15,911 nucleotides of DNA. Source: FEN-1250 sp039918615 (GTDB lineage Bacteria > Gemmatimonadota > Gemmatimonadetes > Gemmatimonadales > Gemmatimonadaceae). The stretch covers positions 1 to 15,911 of the forward strand of contig JBDSHG010000069.1 in NCBI GenBank assembly GCA_039918615.1, in the 5' to 3' direction. A program made the translations under genes and the position numbers. Of this stretch, positions 7,801-13,711 are shown piece after piece; positions within the stretch are counted from its first letter, which is position 1; each line of letters begins with the position of its first letter. The notes under the pieces were generated by a model, which made no database searches, was not told where the DNA came from, and was given only the letters and a program-made list of their open reading frames with translations.

Positions 7801-8115
7801 ATGACGTGGACATTTCCCATGCTCACCGCTCAAGCTGTTTCATTCCTGGTCGGGACCGTCTTCACCGTCAATGCACACACGACGTGCTTGCCGGTTGATA
7901 ACACGGCAAAGGGAATTTGTGCGCACCTCATGATGTACGCGACGGCCACCAAGGATCCTTACAAGGCCGTTCGCGACAGCGTGAAGATTCCGCCGATCAC
8001 AACAGCGGAGGTTCCAACACAGTTGGTACCGGTCACAACGGATGCGCCTCGGCCAGAAAGCATCCCAGCGTGCAATTATCTTAGTACTAAGATAACTCGC
8101 CTTCTCGAGTCGTAA
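7801..8115 (+). CDS. Small hypothetical protein, possibly exported
   Basis: This 104-residue product matches no family I recognise. The first 25 residues are mostly hydrophobic (LTAQAVSFLVGTVFTVNA at 8-25), and V-N-A before His26 would suit a signal peptidase I site, although no Lys or Arg precedes the hydrophobic core. The rest is Thr/Pro-rich (VKIPPITTAEVPTQLVPVTT) with three cysteines at about 29, 40 and 92. An AGGAGG site supports translation. Codon use is less GC-biased than in neighbours, most clearly in the last 15 codons, which overlap a perfect palindrome (8076-8095). It follows the GT-C gene by 32 bases and could be co-transcribed with it. The opposite strand also has an open frame here, but without comparable start signals. 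Confidence 0.6.
   Translation: MTWTFPMLTAQAVSFLVGTVFTVNAHTTCLPVDNTAKGICAHLMMYATATKDPYKAVRDSVKIPPITTAEVPTQLVPVTTDAPRPESIPACNYLSTKITRLLES
8076..8095. repeat. Perfect 20-bp AT-rich palindrome
   Basis: TTATCTTAGTACTAAGATAA reads identically on both strands, with no mismatch and no spacer. It has 20% GC inside a region of more than 60% GC. It lies in the last codons of the small gene, 18 bases before its stop. The symmetry and absence of a loop suit a site for a dimeric regulator (PadR- or MarR-type sites are of this size) better than a terminator. No T-run follows on either strand. No target promoter is obvious on either side, so the role is open. Confidence 0.6.
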
Positions 8116-8122
8116 CGCTCCC

Positions 8123-8608
8123 TCAACGCACCCGGTTCGCGGTCCTATCGCACAGCGGCAGCCACTCGCCCTCGCCCTGTCGCCATTCCCAGGACACGTC
8201 CATCCGGTTTCCATCACTGCTGAAAGTGATCGTCGCACGCGTCTGGGACTCCGCGAATCTCCACACATGGCCCGACACGGTCGCACGGTAGCTCGGATGA
8301 TTCCCCGCGTTGTCGAACATGCACGTGAAAAAGCCGCCCACGGCGTCATCGTATCCGAGGATCTCGGTGCCCTTGAATGGATGCTTGTCGATGAGCGCAT
8401 CCCACTTGTGCAGCATGAAGAAGCCGCCTGGAAGCCACTCGTAGCTCTCTTCGCTCGTCCAGACTGCGGGATTGGCGCGCGAATCGGCCGGATTCTGCTC
8501 CGGCCCGCCGAACGACTCGCCTCTTGCTCGCCACGAGCCCGCCCAGACATCCAGCAGTCGATGCGCGGGAGCGCGCTGCGTCGATTTCGGTGCGGTGGCG
8601 TCGATCAT
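8123..8608 (-). CDS. DUF1579 family protein
   Basis: The product is a 161-residue soluble protein. LLDVWAGSWRARGE near the N-terminus (18-31), the SEESYEWLPGGFFMLHKWDA block (52-71), GTEILGYDDAVGGFFTCMFDN (79-99) and the closing Trp-rich strands (MDVSWEWRQGEGEW) fit DUF1579, a beta-barrel-like family of unknown function. ATG 8608 is chosen over ATG 8617 because AAGGAG (8618-8623) is 9 bases from the former and directly touches the latter. It is the last gene of the minus-strand block, 43 bases after the NDH-2 stop, and converges with the small plus-strand gene with 7 bases between stops. The ORF could be extended upstream, but that stretch lies in the NDH-2 end and is rejected. Confidence 0.82.
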   Translation of the reverse strand: MIDATAPKSTQRAPAHRLLDVWAGSWRARGESFGGPEQNPADSRANPAVWTSEESYEWLPGGFFMLHKWDALIDKHPFKGTEILGYDDAVGGFFTCMFDNAGNHPSYRATVSGHVWRFAESQTRATITFSSDGNRMDVSWEWRQGEGEWLPLCDRTANRVR

Positions 8609-8651
8609 GGCGTGCATCTCCTTGCAGCGGGAAGAGGGTCTCCGTGCAAAG

Positions 8652-9944
8652 CTAGCCGACCGACCCCATCTTGTTCTCCCCCGCACCCGACACCCCATCG
8701 CCCTCGCGCTCCGTGAGCAGCCGCGATCCGCGCTGGTACGTGAGGTACGAGTACGCCCACTCGATGAGCACGATCACGCGATTGCGGAAGGTCGCGAGAT
8801 ACATGAGGTGGATGAACAGCCAGAACCACCACGCGATCTGCCCGCGCAACTTCACCGGCCCGATCTCGGCGATCGCACGATAGCGTCCGATCGTGGCAAG
8901 ATTCCCCTTGTCGCGATACTTGAACTTCTCCGTCGGCAGATCGGCGAGCCGCCGCTTGATGTTCTGCGCCGCGAGCTTCCCCATCTGATTCGCCGCAGGC
9001 GCCACGGCGGGCACCAGCTGGCCGTTATCCTGGTTGATGGCGGCGAGATCGCCCGCGACGAAGATGGTCGGATGCCCCGGCACCGAGAGATCCGGCGCAA
9101 CGAGCACACGCCCCGCGTGGTCCATCGGCGCGTCGAGCGTGCGCGCCAGCGGCGAAGCCTGATTCCCGGCGGCCCACAGCACCGTCCGCGTCGGGATCCG
9201 CTGGTCCCCCACGTACACCGCATCCTTCTCGATGCGAGTGACGACGGCATTCAGATGAACCTCGACCCCGAGCCCCTGCAGATCCTTGAGAGCGCGCGCG
9301 GCGAGATCCGGCTCGAACGCCGTGAGCAGCCGCGGTCCGCCCTCGAGCAGCAGGATCTTCGTGTCGCGCGGATCGAAGTTCCGAAAATCGTCGAGCATCG
9401 AGTGGTGCGCAATGTCCGGCAAAATCCCCGAGAGCTCGACACCCGTCGGGCCACCGCCGACGATCACGAAGCGCAGCCACGACTCACGATCTTCCGGCGC
9501 GGCCTTCTCCGCCTCCTCGAATGCGATCAGAAAACGATGCCGCACCTTGAGCGCATCCTCGAGGCTCTTGAGCCCCGGCGCCAGTGACTCCCACTCGTCG
9601 TGCCCGAAGTACGCGTGGCGCGCTCCCGACGCGATCACGAGGTAGTCGTACGGCAGCGCGACCTTTCCCTCGTCCGCGAACACGATCTGCTTCTCGACGT
9701 CGATCGAGTCGACCTCGGCCATGAGCACGGTCGTATTGGTGTTCTTGCGCAGCAGCCACCGTATCGGCGACGTGATGTCGCTCGGAGCAAGCACCGCCGT
9801 CGCCACCTGGTAGAGCAGCGGCTGGAAGAGGTGGTGGTTCGTCCGATCGACGAGCGTGATGTCCACGTCCGCCTTGCGCAGTCCGCGCGCAGCGGTGAGG
9901 CCAGCGAAGCCACCGCCGATGATCACGACTCGAGCTTTGGTCAT
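8652..9944 (-). CDS. ndh: Type II NADH dehydrogenase (NDH-2-like NAD(P)/FAD-dependent oxidoreductase)
   Basis: The protein has 430 residues, usual for NDH-2. It has two dinucleotide folds: FAD site VVIIGGGFAGLTAARGL (6-22) and NADH site FVIVGGGPTGVELSG (159-173). The second FAD motif, TIFVAGDLAA (293-302), supplies Asp299. The C-terminal region WWFWLFIHLMYLATFRNRVIVL (372-393) is the typical membrane-contact helix. NDH-2 passes electrons from NADH to quinone without pumping protons, at the cytoplasmic face of the membrane. ATG 9944 overlaps the permease stop (ATGA), so it is likely translationally coupled to the ABC transporter. The last 20 residues are Gly/Glu-rich and probably disordered. 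A ferric- or other-acceptor reductase role beside the transporter is possible but is inference. Confidence 0.92.
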   Translation of the reverse strand: MTKARVVIIGGGFAGLTAARGLRKADVDITLVDRTNHHLFQPLLYQVATAVLAPSDITSPIRWLLRKNTNTTVLMAEVDSIDVEKQIVFADEGKVALPYDYLVIASGARHAYFGHDEWESLAPGLKSLEDALKVRHRFLIAFEEAEKAAPEDRESWLRFVIVGGGPTGVELSGILPDIAHHSMLDDFRNFDPRDTKILLLEGGPRLLTAFEPDLAARALKDLQGLGVEVHLNAVVTRIEKDAVYVGDQRIPTRTVLWAAGNQASPLARTLDAPMDHAGRVLVAPDLSVPGHPTIFVAGDLAAINQDNGQLVPAVAPAANQMGKLAAQNIKRRLADLPTEKFKYRDKGNLATIGRYRAIAEIGPVKLRGQIAWWFWLFIHLMYLATFRNRVIVLIEWAYSYLTYQRGSRLLTEREGDGVSGAGENKMGSVG

Positions 9945-11617
9945 GCGGTTGGTATCGTCTCCACACGTTCGGGGCGTCCGCCGAGCAGGCGCGCCGCGAC
10001 GGAAATGAGCAGAACGAGTATGATGAGTAACACGCTGTAAGCCGCCGCAGTTCCAAAGGAGAGGTTGCGAAGCTGCGCCAGAATCTCCATCGAAATCGGG
10101 CGGTTGGCATGCGTGTAGAGCACGATCGAGGCAACAAACTCGCCGACGGCGGTGATCGCAGCGAGCGTCGCACCCGCCGCGAGCCCGGGGCGTGCGGCAG
10201 GAATCACGACGCGGCGCATCGTGAGCCACCAGCTCGCGCCGAGCCCGCGCGCGGCGTCCTCGAGCGACGGATCCATCTGGCGAAGCGAGCTCTCGACGGC
10301 GCTCGTCACGAGCGGGATCCCGCGCACGAAGTACGCGAGCGGCAAGATCCAGAAGGTGCCGACGAGCAGCAGCCGGAGCTGCGACGGCGCATTGCGGTCG
10401 AAGGTCGAGGCGAGGCCGATCGCGATCGCGGTCGCCGGAATCGCCCACGGGAGCACGACGAGCAGCTGCAGCGCGCCGCGCGCCGCGAAGCGCCTCCGCA
10501 CCAGCAGATAGGCGGCGACGAAGCACACGACGATATTCGCGACAGTCGCGAGCAACGCCATCGAGATGCTGTTGCGCACCGGCAGCCAGAGCTGCGGATC
10601 GGTTGCCAGGCGCTTGAAGTTGTCGAGCGTGTACTCGGGCGGAAGCACCTGCGTGGTCCACGCGCCATCGCGCGCGAAGGCGACGAGGAGGATCATCGCG
10701 TGCGGAAGCACGAGCACGAATACGAAGGCCACGGCGATGAGCGGCGCGAGCCGGGCGATCGGCCCGCGCAGCGTAATGCGCGTGCTGCTCCCCTTCCCTG
10801 TGAGCGCGTACGAGCGGCGGCGCTCGAACCAGCGCAGCAGGAACAGCGCGCTGACGGCGGCGAGCGCCATCACCGTCGTCTCGACGTAGACCATTCCCAT
10901 CGCGCCGTTGAGCTTCGACGCCACGATCTGCGTCGACAACACGCGGAGCCCGCCGCCGAAGATGTACGGCGCCGAGAATGAACCAAGCGCGCTCATGAAG
11001 ACGAGGAGCATCGATCCCGCGAGCGCTGGCGTGACGAGCGGCAGCGTCACCTTGCGCAGGCGAAACGTCGTCGACGCACCGAGTCCGGCGGCCGCCTCGT
11101 CGAGACTGCTGTCGAGTCGCTCGAGGCCGGCCGAGACGAAGAGGAAGACGTAGACGTACATCGTGTAGGCATGGACGAAAATAATCGCCCAGATCCCCGT
11201 GAGCCGCCACGGCGGATCGGACAGGTGCAGCACCCGCTGAACGGCTCGCGTGACGACACCGCTCTCGCCGTACAGAAAGAGGAAGGCGATGACGCCGACC
11301 AGCGGCGGCAATGCGGCCGGCAGCGTCGCGACTCCCTGCAGGAATCGCCGCCCGCGAAATTCCACTCGGCTCAGCACGAATGCGAGCGGCAGCCCCACCG
11401 CCGCCGCGCCGATCACCGATCCGACCGAGATCACCAACGTCGTCCACAGCGCCTCGCGGTCGCTCGGACTGTTGGCGAACTCGCGCCAGTAGCCGAGGCC
11501 GTGCGCGAAGGAGCCGACGACTGTCGTGATGTTCGGGTACACGACGGACCAGAGCAGGAGCGCCAGCACCGGTATCGCGAGCGCCCACGAGAGGCGCTGG
11601 TCTGCCTTGATCTTCAT
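9941..11617 (-). CDS. ABC transporter permease, fused two-domain FbpB/AfuB-like
   Basis: This 558-residue inner-membrane protein consists of two BPD_transp_1 domains in tandem, about 55-265 and 345-545, with roughly 12 spans. Each half has an EAA coupling loop: DEAAAGLGASTTFRLRKVTL (173-192) and EDAARGLGASWWLTMRRVVI (453-472), which dock on the ATPase. Duplicated permeases of this length are typical of Fe3+ importers (FbpB/AfuB), and of some phosphonate and thiamine importers. ATG 11617 lies 10 bases after the ATPase stop, with GAGA upstream; the open frame before it belongs to the ATPase region in another frame. The stop overlaps the NDH-2 start. With the ATPase and binding protein next to it, the importer is complete. 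Confidence 0.93.
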   Translation of the reverse strand: MKIKADQRLSWALAIPVLALLLWSVVYPNITTVVGSFAHGLGYWREFANSPSDREALWTTLVISVGSVIGAAAVGLPLAFVLSRVEFRGRRFLQGVATLPAALPPLVGVIAFLFLYGESGVVTRAVQRVLHLSDPPWRLTGIWAIIFVHAYTMYVYVFLFVSAGLERLDSSLDEAAAGLGASTTFRLRKVTLPLVTPALAGSMLLVFMSALGSFSAPYIFGGGLRVLSTQIVASKLNGAMGMVYVETTVMALAAVSALFLLRWFERRRSYALTGKGSSTRITLRGPIARLAPLIAVAFVFVLVLPHAMILLVAFARDGAWTTQVLPPEYTLDNFKRLATDPQLWLPVRNSISMALLATVANIVVCFVAAYLLVRRRFAARGALQLLVVLPWAIPATAIAIGLASTFDRNAPSQLRLLLVGTFWILPLAYFVRGIPLVTSAVESSLRQMDPSLEDAARGLGASWWLTMRRVVIPAARPGLAAGATLAAITAVGEFVASIVLYTHANRPISMEILAQLRNLSFGTAAAYSVLLIILVLLISVAARLLGGRPERVETIPTA

Positions 11618-11627
11618 CGCGAATTTC

Positions 11628-12680
11628 TCACGACGCCACCACGGACACAGGCTCGCGCACGACGCGCACCGATACCTTGTCGCCCTCGCGCACGTCGCGA
11701 TCGGTACTCTGCAGCTCGACCTCGGTGCTCTCATCGACGCGCACGCGATAGACGAGCTGCGTACCGGCGAAGCGCCGGTCTGTGACGATGCCCGCCCAAC
11801 CGGTACCGTCCTTCACGAAGGCGAGCGCATCGGGCCGCAGCACCGCCAAGACATCGCGCACACCGTTGAGCGATGCGGATGCGTGCGCCGCAAACGTCGT
11901 CGCCGCGCCCGCGACGTGCACCGTCACCTTCGCGCCATCGAACTCCCCCGGCACGAACGTCGCCCGCCCGATGAACTCCGCCACCGAGCGCGACACCGGA
12001 TTGTCGTGCAGCTCCTCTGGCGCGCCCACTTGCAGCAGCCGACCATTCTCCATCAGCGCGACGCGATCCGCTACCGCAAAAGCGTCCTCCTGATCGTGCG
12101 TGACGAAGAGCGCGGTCAGTCCGAGCCGTCGCAGCGTCGCGCGGAGCTCGTCGCGCGTGCTGCGGCGGAGATTCGGATCGAGGTTCGAGAGCGGTTCGTC
12201 GAGCAGAAGTACCGGCGGCTCGATCACCAGCGCGCGCGCGAGGGCGACGCGCTGCTGCTCGCCGCCGGAGAGCGACTGGATCGCGCGCGGCGCGGCGCCC
12301 CCCAACCCCACATTCGCGAGCGCTTCCGCCGCGCGGGCGCTTCGCACCGACTTCGAGACGCCACGCGCCTCGAGCCCGAAGGCGACGTTCTGACCGACGG
12401 TCATGTGCGGGAAGAGCGCGTAATGCTGGAAGACCATCCCGAAGCCGCGCACGCGCGGCGCGCGCGCTGTGATGTCCTTCCCCTCGAGCCACACCTTCCC
12501 CGAATCAGGTGGCTCGTAGCCCGCGACCATGCGCAGCGTCGTCGTTTTCCCGGAGCCGCTCGCGCCCATCAGCGCGACGAGCTCGCCGCTCGCGATCTCG
12601 AGCGAGAGAGAATCGACCGCGAGCTTGTCCTGGAAGCGGCGCGTGAGCTTGTCGAGGGACAGCCGCGCGGCGCCGCCCAT
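11628..12680 (-). CDS. ABC transporter ATP-binding protein, FbpC/PotA-like with TOBE domain
   Basis: This 350-residue cytoplasmic ATPase powers the adjacent permease. All nucleotide-binding motifs are present: Walker A GASGSGKTT (39-47), Q-loop Gln85 in MVFQHYALFP, signature LSGGEQQ (137-143), Walker B VLLLDEP (157-163), D-loop SNLD (165-168) and switch His195. A C-terminal TOBE-type beta domain (about 240-345) with LRPDAL (281-286) is usual in Fe3+, spermidine and maltose-type ATPases. Length fits the family. ATG 12680 shares one base with the stop of the binding-protein gene (TGATG), so reinitiation is likely. The gene order binding protein, ATPase, permease differs from the common binding protein, permease, ATPase. 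Confidence 0.94.
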   Translation of the reverse strand: MGGAARLSLDKLTRRFQDKLAVDSLSLEIASGELVALMGASGSGKTTTLRMVAGYEPPDSGKVWLEGKDITARAPRVRGFGMVFQHYALFPHMTVGQNVAFGLEARGVSKSVRSARAAEALANVGLGGAAPRAIQSLSGGEQQRVALARALVIEPPVLLLDEPLSNLDPNLRRSTRDELRATLRRLGLTALFVTHDQEDAFAVADRVALMENGRLLQVGAPEELHDNPVSRSVAEFIGRATFVPGEFDGAKVTVHVAGAATTFAAHASASLNGVRDVLAVLRPDALAFVKDGTGWAGIVTDRRFAGTQLVYRVRVDESTEVELQSTDRDVREGDKVSVRVVREPVSVVAS

Positions 12681-13711
12681 CAGCTCTTCTTGCTCCGATT
12701 GCGGATGTTGGAGTCCCAGTAGCGCATCCACTCGTCGAGATGCTTCGCGAGTAACGCGCGGTCCAGCGGCATCGGCTTGATCTTCGTCTTCGCGTCGCGC
12801 ACCCACTCTGGGAGCGAGTCGAGCGGAATGTCCGTTCGCGCGGGGATGCGGTAGAACTTCCGCGATGCCGCCTCGAGCGCGGCCGGCGTCGACACGAACT
12901 CGTAGAACTTCCTCGCGAGCTCCGGATGCTTCGTCCCCTTCACGATCGCGATCGCGTCCACGAGCACCGGCGTGCCGCTCGACGGAATCACGTACTGCAC
13001 GGGAATCTTGAAGCGCCCGCGCAGCGACGCGATGTCCGGCATGTCGTAGAGCGAGATGAGCCCTTCCTGGCGGCCGAGCTTCTGGTAGAGGACTCCGGGA
13101 TCGAGCGCGTACTCCTTCGTGTTCGCATCGAGATGACGGAGCCACGCGTAGCCGGAATCCGGCGAGCCCGACGCGCCCATCCCCCGCACGATCATCGCGC
13201 CGAAAATCGCGCGCATGCTCCCACTCGGCAGCGGATCCCGAATGATGACCTTCCCCTTCCACTTCGGATCCAGCACGTCGTCCCAATCCTTCGGCGCGTC
13301 GGCCGCGGAGATCGCGTCGCTGTTGTACGCGATGACCTCGGGAGTGAGATAGGTGCCATACCAGAAATCGGAGTCGCCCTTCGCCTCAGGCGGAACGACG
13401 CCAGCCCACGACGGCTTGTACGCGCTCAGCAGTCCCGCAGCAGCCGCGCGATCGAACACCTCCGTCGGCGCGCCGAACCAGACGTCGGCCTGCGGGTTCG
13501 CCGCCTCGCTGCGCAGCCGATCGAGCACATCCTGCGAGCCCATGTCGACCCACTGCACGTCGACGGTCGGATTCGCCTTCTCGAAGCCGGCCTCGTAGTA
13601 CTCGAGGAGATCCTTCCCGTGAGGAGAATACACGGTGAGCACGGTGCGCCCGTCGCCCTTGCATGCGGCGAATGCGACAAGCGCGACCAATGCCGCACGC
13701 GCACGCATCAT
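12680..13711 (-). CDS. Extracellular solute-binding protein, COG1840 Fe3+-type, lipoprotein
   Basis: This 343-residue binding protein captures the substrate for the neighbouring ABC importer. The N-terminus has two Met, Arg residues, a hydrophobic core and a lipobox-like FAAC with Cys17, so it is probably a lipid-anchored periplasmic protein. The mature part begins with LTVYSPHGKDLLEYYEAGFE, the usual opening strand and helix of FbpA/AfuA-like proteins, and continues with PQADVWFGAPTE and a late VLVDAIAIVKGTKHPELARKFYEF segment characteristic of the family. I do not see the adjacent Tyr-Tyr pair that coordinates iron in the C-lobe of FbpA (known for that family), so iron is not certain; phosphonate, thiamine or another anion are alternatives. 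ATG 13711 overlaps the deacetylase stop (ATGA); ATG 13708 is one codon inside. Confidence 0.9.
   Translation of the reverse strand: MMRARAALVALVAFAACKGDGRTVLTVYSPHGKDLLEYYEAGFEKANPTVDVQWVDMGSQDVLDRLRSEAANPQADVWFGAPTEVFDRAAAAGLLSAYKPSWAGVVPPEAKGDSDFWYGTYLTPEVIAYNSDAISAADAPKDWDDVLDPKWKGKVIIRDPLPSGSMRAIFGAMIVRGMGASGSPDSGYAWLRHLDANTKEYALDPGVLYQKLGRQEGLISLYDMPDIASLRGRFKIPVQYVIPSSGTPVLVDAIAIVKGTKHPELARKFYEFVSTPAALEAASRKFYRIPARTDIPLDSLPEWVRDAKTKIKPMPLDRALLAKHLDEWMRYWDSNIRNRSKKS

Noticed and set aside
8014..8026. Small hairpin CCAAC-ACA-GTTGG in the small gene
   Set aside because: A 5-bp stem in coding sequence without conservation evidence is within chance.
8652..11588. A single 978-codon frame that could be read as an NDH-2 fusion protein
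   Set aside because: The first 548 codons are the wrong-frame reading of the permease gene. Real NDH-2 begins at ATG 9944 with a canonical FAD motif.
11526..12722. Long plus-strand open frame (398 codons) opposite the ABC ATPase
   Set aside because: The minus strand encodes complete Walker A, signature and Walker B motifs; the plus frame is an Arg/His/Glu-rich shadow.
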